Positions 52,554 to 61,670 of a stretch of DNA of 64,000 nucleotides are shown piece by piece; positions within the stretch are counted from its first letter, which is position 1, and each line of letters begins with the position of its first letter. This stretch comes from MPNP01 sp963668325 (lineage in GTDB: Bacteria > Pseudomonadota > Alphaproteobacteria > Rhodobacterales > Rhodobacteraceae): the NCBI GenBank assembly GCA_963668325.1, contig OY764222.1, forward strand, positions 1,302,001 through 1,366,000, read 5' to 3'. The translations under genes and the position numbers were made by a program. The notes under the pieces were generated by a model, which searched no databases, was not told the origin of the DNA, and worked only from the letters and a program-made list of their open reading frames with translations.

Positions 52554-53330
52554 TCAATTTAATCTGCCTTGATGGTTTTGCATAGATGCAAGAATATCCT
52601 TTGGTACTATCTGCCAAGGGAATCCATTCCATTCTTCGTCTTCAAGGAGACGCCCACCTGATTTTGGTCGTAGTCCACCCCATTGCTTGAAAAAGAAGGC
52701 TGTTTCATCTTGCAAACACTCGTCTCTAAGATCAGTTGCCCAATTTGGTGCCATTGCTCGTGCTCTTGGACCGCTTTCACCACCAACAATAACCCACGCA
52801 ATTCCTGAAAGGTCAACATCACCTATTGGCCCGAGTAGCGGTTCAAATGAAATGAACAATGCTTCAGAATTGATTTTCCGAAGATGTTCAATACGTCCCT
52901 TATGTCTAGAATCCTCTACAGAAATGCCTAGCCATATATGTGGTGGTACTTGTTTTTTGTTGTATCTCCTCAACAAATAGTTCCGCATTAGTGAACTACG
53001 CTTGGTAAGGATCTGGTAGATGTGCCAATCAGCTTCCTCCATCACGTCAAATACTTGGTCAATGAATTGTCGAGCAATTTTCTTATGGAACAAGTCGCTC
53101 ATTGAATTAACAAAAATCATCCGGGATTTTTTCCAAGTAGCTGGTATACCCAATCGGGAAGGCCAGAGGCGCAGGTCAAAACCTTGCTCGTAAGGATGCC
53201 CTTTTATACCTCGCCAGCGTTCAGCAAATCGTTCAGCATAGCAAAAATCACAACCTGGTCCTATTTTTGTGCAACCTGTAACAGGATTCCAAGTAGCATC
53301 AGTCCATTCAATCCGTGAAACCTGCGCCAT
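52554..53330 (-). CDS. DUF5131 / phage Gp37-Gp68 family protein with a three-Cys cluster
   Basis: The 258-residue protein opens RIEWTDATWNPVTGCTKIGP and continues GCDFCYAERFAER, a Cys-x6-Cys-x2-Cys pattern near the N terminus that resembles a radical-SAM cluster site. VNSMSDLFH, ILTKRSSLM, WLGISVED and WVIVGGESGPRARAM are typical DUF5131 blocks, as is the C-terminal FFFKQWGG. The family is common in phages and mobile regions; its biochemical function is not established to my knowledge. The usual three-Cys-motif partner (TcmP) is not adjacent. It is alone between pth and DUF2237. Confidence 0.85.
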   Translation of the reverse strand: MAQVSRIEWTDATWNPVTGCTKIGPGCDFCYAERFAERWRGIKGHPYEQGFDLRLWPSRLGIPATWKKSRMIFVNSMSDLFHKKIARQFIDQVFDVMEEADWHIYQILTKRSSLMRNYLLRRYNKKQVPPHIWLGISVEDSRHKGRIEHLRKINSEALFISFEPLLGPIGDVDLSGIAWVIVGGESGPRARAMAPNWATDLRDECLQDETAFFFKQWGGLRPKSGGRLLEDEEWNGFPWQIVPKDILASMQNHQGRLN

Positions 53331-53762
53331 AACTGTCTCCTATTGAGAATTTGCTTTTGTAAATTAAGAATAACGATTGAAATTTTGCAACAAGAATTGC
53401 TGGTATACTGTTGCCTCGGATTACTTTAATTTATCTGTTGGTTTGCTGTTAAGTTAGTAGGTTTAATTTGTCCCCCAAAATGCTTCAAACAGATTATTAA
53501 AATACACCTTGAGCAAAAAACAGACATGTTGAATGAATTTGATTTACTTGATTATTACAAATAAATGGTGAAATCTTAGACTTGGACTTGGAAGAGAATA
53601 CCATTAACTGGTTTGAATCATTCCTGCAGACCTATAGGTAGAACAAAAAAATTGGGGAAATGGTGGTTTAAATCATAAATTGTTTCAAACTACTATTAGT
53701 AGTATGTGGCATTTGAAGAATTTTGATACAAAATGGATTTCTGGATTTCAGTTGAGGTTTAA
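53331..53762. other. Non-coding stretch with no recognised element
   Basis: About 430 very AT-rich bases lie between the divergent DUF5131 and DUF2237 genes. Short open frames occur but none has a ribosome-binding site or recognisable similarity. No tRNA fold, repeat or transposon scar was seen. Confidence 0.4.
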
Positions 53763-54146
53763 ATGGAAAAGGCTTTTCAGGTTCAAGTTAATGTTTTGGG
53801 AGAACCTCTGGTACCTTGTTCACATAATCCCAAAACGGGATTTTTTCGTACTGGATGCTGTGAAACTTCTGAGGAGGATATAGGTAATCACACTGTTTGT
53901 GCTATCATGACGGATGAGTTTCTTTCATATTCAAAGGAATCTGGAAATGATTTATCAACACCAATTCCTGCTTATGGATTTGAAGGATTGAAAAAGGGTG
54001 ACCAATGGTGTCTTTGTGCAGCAAGGTTTTTACAAGCTTTCCAAGCCGGTAAAGCTCCTAAAATAGTCCTAAGAGCCACCCATATTAGAGCTATCGAACA
54101 GGTCCCACTAGAGGTATTGAAAAGACACGCTGTTGATTTGAATTAA
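53763..54146 (+). CDS. DUF2237 family protein
   Basis: The 127-residue protein is a clean DUF2237 member: NVLGEPLVPCSHNPKTGFFR, GCCETSEEDIGNHTVCAIMT, FLSYSKESGNDLSTPIP and GLKKGDQWCLCAARF, ending in HAVDLN. Conserved cysteines (CS, GCC, CLC) suggest metal binding or redox chemistry, but no function is known to me. Its TAA and the TAA of the convergent trpB gene overlap within a single TTAA. Confidence 0.87.
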   Translation: MEKAFQVQVNVLGEPLVPCSHNPKTGFFRTGCCETSEEDIGNHTVCAIMTDEFLSYSKESGNDLSTPIPAYGFEGLKKGDQWCLCAARFLQAFQAGKAPKIVLRATHIRAIEQVPLEVLKRHAVDLN

Positions 54147-55375
54147 TCAGAAGATTCCATTTCAATACCAAGAGCTTTCGCTACGGTGAAGATATCCTTG
54201 TCACCACGTCCACACATATTCATGCAAATGATATGGTTTTGGGGTAAATCACCAGCGATTTTCATTACATGTGCCAATGCATGGCAAGGCTCCAGGGCAG
54301 GGATAATACCCTCCTGTTCACAACAAACCTGGAAAGCTTGCAGGGCTTCCACATCAGTAATTGATACATAGGTTGCCCTACCTGTTTCATGTAACCAAGA
54401 ATGTTCGGGGCCTATGCCTGGATAATCCAGACCAGCCGAAATCGAAAACCCTTCCAGAATTTGCCCATCAAAATCCTGGAGGAGATATGTTCTATTACCA
54501 TGGAGCACACCAGGTCGACCGCCGGTCAGAGAAGCACAGTGTTGCATTTGTTCATCCACGCCCTTACCGCCAGCTTCAACGCCAATGATTTCCACATTAC
54601 GGTCATCAAGGAAAGGATGAAACAACCCCATGGCATTTGAACCGCCGCCGATTGCAGCGATAAGGGTATCCGGTAATCGACCTTCCATTTCCATCATTTG
54701 CGATTTTGCTTCCTTGCCGATTATTGACTGAAAATCCCTTACCATTGCAGGATAGGGATGAGGGCCAGCCACAGTGCCTATACAATAAAAGGTATCGTTG
54801 ACATTGGTAACCCAGTCTCTGAGAGCATCATTCATGGCGTCCTTCAGGGTCCCACGTCCAGAAGTTACCGGAACCACCTCTGCCCCAAGTAACTTCATTC
54901 GAAAGACATTGGGGGCCTGACGTTCCACGTCATGGGTACCCATATAAACAACACATGGAAGCCCAAACCTGGCGCAGACTGTGGCAGTAGCAACCCCATG
55001 TTGACCTGCTCCGGTTTCAGCAATAATTCTGGTTTTTCCCATTCGCTTGGCCAACAGAATTTGACCCAAAACATTATTGATTTTATGTGCTCCAGTATGG
55101 TTGAGTTCATCCCGTTTGAAATATATCTTGGCACCGCCAAGATAATCGGTTAACCTTTCAGCAAAATAGAGTGGCGAAGGCCGTCCAACGTAATGTTTCC
55201 AGAGATAATCCATTTGATCCCAGAAACTTTTGTCGACCTTGGCCTTGGTATATTCCTGTTCCAATTCCAGGATGAGAGGCATTAGGGTTTCCGAAACAAA
55301 ACGACCACCGAATTTTCCAAAGCATCCGTTTTCGTCTGGTACAGTGAAAAAGGTATTAATGAGATTCTGGTCCAT
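54143..55375 (-). CDS. trpB: Tryptophan synthase beta chain
   Basis: TrpB condenses indole with serine using PLP. The 410-residue protein has the PLP lysine in NHTGAHKINNVLGQ, the catalytic Glu in AETGAGQHGVATA, the phosphate cup in AIGGGSNAMGLF and the cation-site region near GVEAGGKG. Length and motifs are typical of TrpB1. Its ATG overlaps the trpF stop (TAATG), so trpF-trpB are co-translated. The alpha-subunit gene lies elsewhere. Confidence 0.96.
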   Translation of the reverse strand: MDQNLINTFFTVPDENGCFGKFGGRFVSETLMPLILELEQEYTKAKVDKSFWDQMDYLWKHYVGRPSPLYFAERLTDYLGGAKIYFKRDELNHTGAHKINNVLGQILLAKRMGKTRIIAETGAGQHGVATATVCARFGLPCVVYMGTHDVERQAPNVFRMKLLGAEVVPVTSGRGTLKDAMNDALRDWVTNVNDTFYCIGTVAGPHPYPAMVRDFQSIIGKEAKSQMMEMEGRLPDTLIAAIGGGSNAMGLFHPFLDDRNVEIIGVEAGGKGVDEQMQHCASLTGGRPGVLHGNRTYLLQDFDGQILEGFSISAGLDYPGIGPEHSWLHETGRATYVSITDVEALQAFQVCCEQEGIIPALEPCHALAHVMKIAGDLPQNHIICMNMCGRGDKDIFTVAKALGIEMESSD

Positions 55376-56019
55376 TAGCTTCCCTTTGCGGCTTTAATAA
55401 ATTTTCTAATTTCCATGTGATCTTTAATTCCAGGACTTTTTTCTACCCCTGAAGATACGTCAACCTGTTCTGCTTTAGTTAATTTAATGGCTGTTGCAAC
55501 ATTTTCAGCATTTAAACCTCCTGCCAACATCCAAGGCAGTTGCCAGTCAAACTCAGAAATTATTTTCCAATCAAAGGCTATGCCGTTGCCTCCTGGAAGA
55601 GCCTGATTATCAACTGGTTTGGCATCAACTAAAATTTGATCAGATACCTGGGAATATTCATGTACTCTACTCAAGTCATTCTTGTCTTTGATACCTACGG
55701 CCTTCATTACGGGAAGGTTGAATATGTCTCTAATTTCTGCAACTCGTGGAACTTTCTCCTGACCATGCAACTGGATCAGGTCTGGGTCAACAACCGAAAT
55801 TATCTTCTCCAAAAAATAATCCTCTGGATCTACAGTAAGTACGACCTTTTTGACGCAGGGTGGCACAAGAGTTGCCAAGGTCGAGGCCTGGGCCAAGGTT
55901 AAATTCCGAGGAGATTTAGAAAAAAACACAAACCCGACTAGGTCAGCACCTGCATTTAGGGAAGTGGAAACATCCTCAGGCGTTGATAATCCACAAATCT
56001 TAACTTTCAATTGGTTCAA
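55375..56019 (-). CDS. trpF: Phosphoribosylanthranilate isomerase
   Basis: TrpF converts phosphoribosylanthranilate to the 1-deoxyribulose form in tryptophan synthesis. The 214-residue TIM barrel has the catalytic Cys in VKICGLSTPEDV (about residue 9), the catalytic Asp in ILVDAKP, LAGGLNAENV and DVSSGVEKSPGIKDH, all diagnostic. The start is a TTG at 56019 close behind AAAGG. It follows the LapA-like gene by 13 bases and overlaps trpB. Confidence 0.93.
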   Translation of the reverse strand: MNQLKVKICGLSTPEDVSTSLNAGADLVGFVFFSKSPRNLTLAQASTLATLVPPCVKKVVLTVDPEDYFLEKIISVVDPDLIQLHGQEKVPRVAEIRDIFNLPVMKAVGIKDKNDLSRVHEYSQVSDQILVDAKPVDNQALPGGNGIAFDWKIISEFDWQLPWMLAGGLNAENVATAIKLTKAEQVDVSSGVEKSPGIKDHMEIRKFIKAAKGS

Positions 56020-56032
56020 GTACCTTTGTTAA

Positions 56033-56377
56033 TCATTTTTCCAGAAGCGCAAGTATCTCATCATCCGGGGAATCATCCTTTTTCAAACCCGAGACTTGCT
56101 TTTCCAATTCTCTTATTTTCCTATCCTTTTTTGAAACTTTCGTACGATGTTGATGTTCACGCAACCATTCCCAGAAAAAACCTATGAACAGCCCAAAGAT
56201 AATACCCCCTAAAACAACAATAAATGTTGGTACTACAACTGCTGGTATTGGAAACAAATTTGACAGGGTTTCAGGGATAAGTCGAAGGGTTACTGGATCC
56301 CTGTTAGCCAAGGCCAGAAAACAAAGGATAATTCCAAGGATCAACAAAAAACAAAATTTAATATATCGCACAACCAA
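56033..56377 (-). CDS. LapA-domain (DUF1049) inner-membrane protein
   Basis: The 114-residue protein has two hydrophobic helices (FCFLLILGIILCFLALA and PTFIVVLGGIIFGLFIGFFW) around a short loop with RDPVTLRL, then a charged C-terminal coiled coil, the layout of LapA-domain proteins. In alphaproteobacteria a gene of this type regularly sits between ihfB and trpF. The start is taken as TTG at 56377, three bases after ihfB; a GTG at 56371 is an alternative. Function is poorly known (envelope assembly has been shown for enterobacterial relatives). Confidence 0.8.
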   Translation of the reverse strand: MVVRYIKFCFLLILGIILCFLALANRDPVTLRLIPETLSNLFPIPAVVVPTFIVVLGGIIFGLFIGFFWEWLREHQHRTKVSKKDRKIRELEKQVSGLKKDDSPDDEILALLEK

Positions 56378-56379
56378 AC

Positions 56380-56676
56380 CTAGGTAGTATTTCCTTTATA
56401 CTTTCTAACGGCCTCCTTCATTTCAAGCCCAGGTTTGAATACAATCTGATTACGGTCAGATAGGATAAAGGTTTCACCTGTTCTTGGATTCCTTCGCTTG
56501 GTGGGCTTATCCAGCTTGGTTGATAAGTGTAGATAATTTCTGAGCTGTATTGATTTTCCCTCGGCCATGGAATTGCCAATTTCATCGAAAACAGTTGTAA
56601 CCATTTTCCCAACAACCTTTTTGGGTATGGGGCTGAATTTGGTGGATAAATTCTGGATCAGATCAGAACGCTTCAT
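56380..56676 (-). CDS. ihfB: Integration host factor beta / HU family protein
   Basis: The 98-residue protein starts MKRSDLIQNLSTKF and has FDEIGNSMAEGKSIQLRN and KRRNPRTGETF, the DNA-intercalating arm of IHF/HU proteins with its proline. The position between rpsA and the LapA-like gene is the classic ihfB place. Unusually, the near-invariant RGFGxF that precedes the arm reads RNYLHLS here, so the core packing or DNA contact must differ. IHF bends DNA and helps transcription, replication and site-specific recombination. The subunit assignment is from context. Confidence 0.85.
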   Translation of the reverse strand: MKRSDLIQNLSTKFSPIPKKVVGKMVTTVFDEIGNSMAEGKSIQLRNYLHLSTKLDKPTKRRNPRTGETFILSDRNQIVFKPGLEMKEAVRKYKGNTT

Positions 56677-56891
56677 GCAATTTTCCTTGCAGATATGAGG
56701 AGTTATTTCAGCATATTACTGATTAATGAATTGCTTCGAGATCAAACCAGAAGAAAAAATACTCCGGTATTTATTATCCAGAATAATTTTCGAAAACTAG
56801 CACTGTCCCTCAAGTATTCAAGAATAAAGAATACAATCTGATTAATCAAAAACTTTAATTAAATGGTACGTGATCTTCAAACTTTCAGGTA

Positions 56892-58574
56892 CTATTCATT
56901 CTTATTTTCCAAGGCCTCACCAAGAATGTCACCGAGAAGAGCACCTGAATCCTTAGAAGAATATTTCTCTACTGCTTCCTTGGCCTCTTTCATTTCAAGT
57001 AAACGTATGGAAAGTCCTAACTTTCTTGAGGAGGAATCCACATGTGTAATCTGGGCTTCAATCTCTTGACCTACCTTGAATTTACTTGGAAGTTGGTCAT
57101 CTCGTTCTTTCCCGAGTTCACTTCGTTTAATAAGCGTGGTAATGCCTTTCAGTTCAACTTCTATGGCGTTCTCAAGGATATCTGTGACTTTGACTGAAAC
57201 CGATTTACCTCGGAACAGTCCGCTAGTAGCTTCCAAAAATGGATCCGCTTCCAGACCCTTGATGGAAAGGGCAACCCTTTCTTTGTCTACATCAATTTCG
57301 CTTACAACAACTTCAACAATATCCCCGGGGCTGTAATCACTGACTAGTTCGTTACCCGGTTTATCCCAACTGAGGTCGGAGAGATGGATCATGCCATCTA
57401 TATCAAAATCAAGCCCAACAAACAGTCCAAATTCAGTGATATTTTTTATTTCGCCTTCCAGCCTGGTTCCACGTGGATACTTTTCGGCAAATTGTTCCCA
57501 TGGATTTGGCATGGTTTGTTTGAGACCTAGTGAAATCCTTCGTTTGGCTTTATCAATGTCCAAAACCATGACCTCAACTTCCTGGGACGTTGATACCAAC
57601 CTTCCTGGCGAATAATTCTTTTTGTTCCAAGACATTTCAGAAATGTGGATAAGACCCTCAATACCGGGTTCAAGTTCTACAAAAGCTCCATAATCAGTAA
57701 TATTGGTGACATGACCTTTGTGCCTGGTTTTAACAGGGTAGTTTTCTTCGACCGTAAGCCAAGGATCATCACGAAGTTGCTTGATACCAAGTGAAATTCT
57801 TTGAGATTCCTGATTAATATTTACAACCCGGACTTTAATTGACTTGCCAATACTGACTACTTCGGAGGGGTGCTTGATCCGTCGCCATGACATGTCGGTG
57901 ATATGAAGCAAACCATCTACCCCACCCAAATCAACGAATGCACCATAATCCGTGATATTTTTAACAACGCCCTCTATAATTTCACCTTCAGTGAGCTTGT
58001 TAACAATTTCGGCACGCAACTCAGCACGATTTTCTTCCAAAATTGCCCTTCTGGAAACGACAATATTGTTTTTGTCTCGATCCATTTTCAATATGGCAAA
58101 GGTTTCCAATACCCCCATGAGGCTATCGATATCCCGCATCGGTCGAATATTTACCTGAGAGCCTGGTAGAAAAGCTATAACTCCACCCAAATCAACAGTG
58201 AATCCGCCTTTGACCCTGTTTACAATGGAACCCTCTACTTTATCATTGTTATCATGTGCCTTAAGCAATCTCTCCCAGGCTTCCTCACGCCGAGCCCTTT
58301 CTCTGGAAATAACTGCAAGGCCGCTGCCGTTTTCGACACTTTCGTAATAAACATCAACCTCATCATCAACATTTACCTCCTCGAGGTTTCCAGGACCAGT
58401 GAATTCCTTAATATCAATTCGACCTTCTACTTTAGAACCAACGTCAATGATTACCTGGCTAGATTCTATTGCTAAAACTTTGCCTTTAACGACATTCCCC
58501 ACCTTGGGACTTTCAACGGTAAAGTATTCATCAAGGAGAGTTTCAAACTCTGCCATTGCTTTATCTGTTTGCAC
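56892..58574 (-). CDS. rpsA: 30S ribosomal protein bS1
   Basis: The 560-residue protein has six S1 (OB-fold) repeats. Domains 3-6 have clear DYGAFVDLGGVDGLLHITDMSW, DYGAFVELEPGIEGLIHIS and EFGLFVGLDFDIDGMIHLSD blocks, while domains 1 and 2 are shorter as in all bS1. It feeds mRNAs to the ribosome. The start is GTG at 58574, well spaced after GGAGCTC; an ATG at 58556 is possible. It lies 98 bases downstream of cmk, the common cmk-rpsA-ihfB order. Confidence 0.96.
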   Translation of the reverse strand: MQTDKAMAEFETLLDEYFTVESPKVGNVVKGKVLAIESSQVIIDVGSKVEGRIDIKEFTGPGNLEEVNVDDEVDVYYESVENGSGLAVISRERARREEAWERLLKAHDNNDKVEGSIVNRVKGGFTVDLGGVIAFLPGSQVNIRPMRDIDSLMGVLETFAILKMDRDKNNIVVSRRAILEENRAELRAEIVNKLTEGEIIEGVVKNITDYGAFVDLGGVDGLLHITDMSWRRIKHPSEVVSIGKSIKVRVVNINQESQRISLGIKQLRDDPWLTVEENYPVKTRHKGHVTNITDYGAFVELEPGIEGLIHISEMSWNKKNYSPGRLVSTSQEVEVMVLDIDKAKRRISLGLKQTMPNPWEQFAEKYPRGTRLEGEIKNITEFGLFVGLDFDIDGMIHLSDLSWDKPGNELVSDYSPGDIVEVVVSEIDVDKERVALSIKGLEADPFLEATSGLFRGKSVSVKVTDILENAIEVELKGITTLIKRSELGKERDDQLPSKFKVGQEIEAQITHVDSSSRKLGLSIRLLEMKEAKEAVEKYSSKDSGALLGDILGEALENKNE

Positions 58575-58672
58575 TTAATTGAGCTCCTAAATTACGTTTT
58601 TACTGGCCAACGGTTGGTTCCGGCGGTCTTAAAAATTAAAATTACTGCTACTGAATTTTGTAGGGACTATAA

Positions 58673-59308
58673 CTAGTTATCCCTTAGTATAAGTTCAACC
58701 TCGGCTATAACTCGATCGGAGGATTGTTTTATGGTCAAATCGGAAGTATCAATCAATATAGCATCTTTGGGTTGGCTCAATGGAGCATTTTGTCTGGAAG
58801 AATCCCTTTGGTCTCTTTCCACCAAGGCATCAAAAACTTCCTTGAAAGTAATAGCTTCCCCTTGACCAATAAGTTCCTGGTATCTTCTTCTGGCCCTAAC
58901 CTCCTGACTGGCTGTAATAAAAAACTTAATATCAGCATTGGGGCAGATTACAGTACCTATATCTCTGCCATCCAATATGGCTCCTTCACCATGTTTGGCA
59001 AAGTTCTGCTGGAATTCAATCAGTGTTTCTCTCACATCCGGTATGGAAGCGACTTCGGAAGCCATCCGGGTTATTTCCGGATCCCTCAACCCTTCCTGCT
59101 TCAAATCATCAAAATGTAGATTCTTTGCTACCATGACTGCGTTTTTGATGTTTTGAGATATTTGTTTCTTGACCAGGTTTTTGGCAACTGCCCGATAGAC
59201 CAGACCTGTATCAAGAAAGGGCCAGTCAAAATGTCTAGCAAGGTTTTTTCCTATGGTACCCTTGCCAGATGCAGCGGGCCCATCAATTGCAACAATAAAA
59301 GTCTTCAA
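58673..59308 (-). CDS. cmk: Cytidylate kinase
   Basis: Cmk phosphorylates CMP and dCMP. The 211-residue protein begins KTFIVAIDGPAASGKGTIGK (P-loop), followed by FLDTGLVYRAVA, the CMP-binding segment, DGRDIGTVICPNADIKFFI and RRYQELI (lid). I take the TTG at 59308 with GGAGA eight bases upstream as start, since family proteins begin at this point; an in-frame TTG at 59332 is possible. It is divergent from aroA, whereas in many alphaproteobacteria aroA lies upstream on the same strand. Confidence 0.92.
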   Translation of the reverse strand: MKTFIVAIDGPAASGKGTIGKNLARHFDWPFLDTGLVYRAVAKNLVKKQISQNIKNAVMVAKNLHFDDLKQEGLRDPEITRMASEVASIPDVRETLIEFQQNFAKHGEGAILDGRDIGTVICPNADIKFFITASQEVRARRRYQELIGQGEAITFKEVFDALVERDQRDSSRQNAPLSQPKDAILIDTSDLTIKQSSDRVIAEVELILRDN

Positions 59309-59551
59309 CTGAATATTCTCCGAAACAAACAAAATTCATTTTACTTGGTATATGGAGTTTGTTCAAAACAGTCATGATGTCTTCTAAGTAAATGTAAATA
59401 TGTTCCTGATCATGCTACGATCAAAAACAGAATATACTTTTGGGTAAAATTACAGTTCAATGATTGATAAAATAATCGTTGGTTATCAATTTACACAGAA
59501 TTTCCATTTGTACAGTTAATTGTCTTACGGTTTATAGGATCACAAAATATT

Positions 59552-60898
59552 ATGCCATCTAATGAACAAAAACCACTAATAGCCTTCCCATCAAGCAGGT
59601 TGGAGGGAAGTGTCGTTATTTCTGGGGATAAGTCAGTTTCACACAGAGCAGTTATACTTGGCGCACTAGCAGTTGGTGAGACCAAGATTAGGGGATTGCT
59701 GGAGTCAGATGATGTCCTGGCGACCTTGAATGCAGTTCAATTGCTTGGATCAACAGTTAAGCGCAACCCCAATGGTAGTTACAGTATATTTGGTGTGGGT
59801 ACTGGAGGTTTTTTTGAACCAGATAATGTTATCGATTGTGGAAATTCAGGTACAGCAGTTCGATTGTTAATCGGAGCTGTGTCCACTGCACCCATCACAA
59901 CAATATTTACAGGCGATACTTCTCTCAGGTCTCGACCAATGAAGAGGATTAAAGAACCTTTATCTCGATTTGGAACGGAATTCTATGGACGAAAATCAAA
60001 CCTGCTTCCCATGGCTGTAATTGGTTCGGGTGAACCCGTACCTATTGTATATAAGCTTCCAGTTCCTTCTGCCCAGGTCAAATCAGCAGTTTTATTGGCA
60101 GGTTTAAACACACCTGGTCAAACCACCGTGATTGAAGAAAAGTCGACAAGGGATCATACAGAGAGAATGCTAAAGGCTTTCGGAGCCGGCGTTGCTATAC
60201 AGGAAACTGAGGAAGGAACAGCAATTACAGTGGATGGTTATGCTGAATTGAATCCCTTGGAATTGGAAGTGCCTAGTGATCCCTCATCGGCGGCCTTTAT
60301 CATTTCAGCAGGTTTGATTGTTGAAGATTCCTCCATTACAGTACGAAATATTGGCATGAATCCTACTCGTACTGGTTTGTTTAAGACACTCGAGGAAATG
60401 GGTGCCAACCTGCAATATGAAATGATTGATAATCCTTCTGGCGAACCTCTGGCTCATGTTCAAGTCCAATCTTCCGATCTCAAGGGTGTTGAAGTTCCTC
60501 CTGAGAGGGCACCATCCATGATTGATGAATATCCAATCCTTTCAGCTGTCGCAGCGGTTGCCGAGGGAGATACCGTCATGCGTGGAGTAAAGGAACTCAG
60601 GGTAAAGGAGACTGATCGGATCAAGGCTATGGTAGATGGTCTGAAATCCTGTGGGGTTGAGGTTACGGAATACGAAGATGGTCTTACAGTTCATGGTAAG
60701 GGCAAGGGTTCAGTCAAAGGGGATGCGACAGTAAATACCTATTTTGACCATCGGATAGCAATGAGTTTTCTATGTCTTGGTTTAACGTCCAAAAAGCCAA
60801 TTACAGTGGATGATGGAACAGCCATAAACACGAGTTTTCCACAATTTGTCACTCTCATGCAAAATATCGGAGCCAAGATCGAAGAATTCCAAGGATAA
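59552..60898 (+). CDS. aroA: 3-phosphoshikimate 1-carboxyvinyltransferase (EPSP synthase)
   Basis: AroA joins shikimate-3-phosphate and PEP in the chorismate pathway. The 448-residue protein has GDKSVSHRAVILGALA (substrate Lys), IDCGNSGTAVRLLIGA (PEP site), LRSRPMKR, PSAQVKSAVLLAGL, the catalytic Asp in MIDEYPILSA and the C-terminal DHRIAMSF. The length fits the longer alphaproteobacterial form. The start is ATG at 59552. It converges on trmB with a 30-base gap and is divergent from cmk. Confidence 0.95.
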   Translation: MPSNEQKPLIAFPSSRLEGSVVISGDKSVSHRAVILGALAVGETKIRGLLESDDVLATLNAVQLLGSTVKRNPNGSYSIFGVGTGGFFEPDNVIDCGNSGTAVRLLIGAVSTAPITTIFTGDTSLRSRPMKRIKEPLSRFGTEFYGRKSNLLPMAVIGSGEPVPIVYKLPVPSAQVKSAVLLAGLNTPGQTTVIEEKSTRDHTERMLKAFGAGVAIQETEEGTAITVDGYAELNPLELEVPSDPSSAAFIISAGLIVEDSSITVRNIGMNPTRTGLFKTLEEMGANLQYEMIDNPSGEPLAHVQVQSSDLKGVEVPPERAPSMIDEYPILSAVAAVAEGDTVMRGVKELRVKETDRIKAMVDGLKSCGVEVTEYEDGLTVHGKGKGSVKGDATVNTYFDHRIAMSFLCLGLTSKKPITVDDGTAINTSFPQFVTLMQNIGAKIEEFQG

Positions 60899-60928
60899 TC
60901 GGTAAAGATTAATTCCTTCGACGAATAC

Positions 60929-61648
60929 TTAAACTCTTCGGAAGGTCAGATAGATTGGCACTCTATTGTTAAGCAAAGCTTTTTTCTCATAACGGGTAGA
61001 CTGCCAATCATCCCAAGGAATTTGCCAATCAGAAGCCTTTGCAACCATCCATTCAAAATTGGGGTTTAGGTTGAGTTGTTCCACCGCTTGACGTGCATAA
61101 TCCGGTATATCGGTTGCTATTCGCAGTTGGGAACCGGGTTTCATTACTCTGGCCAATGGTTCTAGATGTTCTGGAGTTACAAATCGCCGTCGATGATGTT
61201 TTTTCTTTGGCCAGGGATCGGGGTAGAGGACAAAGACCCTATCGACCGAATGTTCAGGAAAAAAAGGGAAAAGGGATCTGATATCATCTGGGAACAACAA
61301 GATGTTGTCTACTTTCGCCACTCGCATTTTACCTAGAAGGGAAGCCATCCCATTGAGGTATACTTCACAGCCTATAAAGCCGAATTCAGCATTCGTTCTG
61401 GCCTGATACAACAGGTGTTCACCAGAACCAAAGCCGATTTCAAGCCAAACAGAGGACTTTCCAGGAAAAGCAGTAGCTAAATCCAACTCCTTTGTACCTT
61501 CAGGAGTATCTTTTAGAAAATTCAAGATATTGAGTTTCTTTAGGTCAACCTCAAGATATTCTCTTTGTCTATTCCTAAGCTTTCTGCCTAAACGCTTGCC
61601 GTAAAAATTACGGATCGGAGTATGGTCGGAACTTCCTTTATTATTCAC
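60929..61648 (-). CDS. trmB: tRNA (guanine-N7)-methyltransferase TrmB
   Basis: TrmB makes m7G46 in tRNA. The 239-residue protein has the SAM-binding WLEIGFGSGEHLLYQA, GCEVYLNGM, the catalytic VFVLYPDPWPKKKHHRRRFV and a C-terminal RYEKKALLNNRVPIYLTF. The start is taken as GTG at 61648, 23 bases after the metK stop; an in-frame TTG at 61684 would overlap metK. It is the last gene of the leftward lnt-metK-trmB run. Confidence 0.92.
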   Translation of the reverse strand: MNNKGSSDHTPIRNFYGKRLGRKLRNRQREYLEVDLKKLNILNFLKDTPEGTKELDLATAFPGKSSVWLEIGFGSGEHLLYQARTNAEFGFIGCEVYLNGMASLLGKMRVAKVDNILLFPDDIRSLFPFFPEHSVDRVFVLYPDPWPKKKHHRRRFVTPEHLEPLARVMKPGSQLRIATDIPDYARQAVEQLNLNPNFEWMVAKASDWQIPWDDWQSTRYEKKALLNNRVPIYLTFRRV

Positions 61649-61670
61649 CTGGAGACAATTATATACGGTA

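Noticed and set aside
53331..53762. Small RNA or promoter pair
   Set aside because: -10-like TATACT occurs but -35 spacing is poor and no stable structure was seen.
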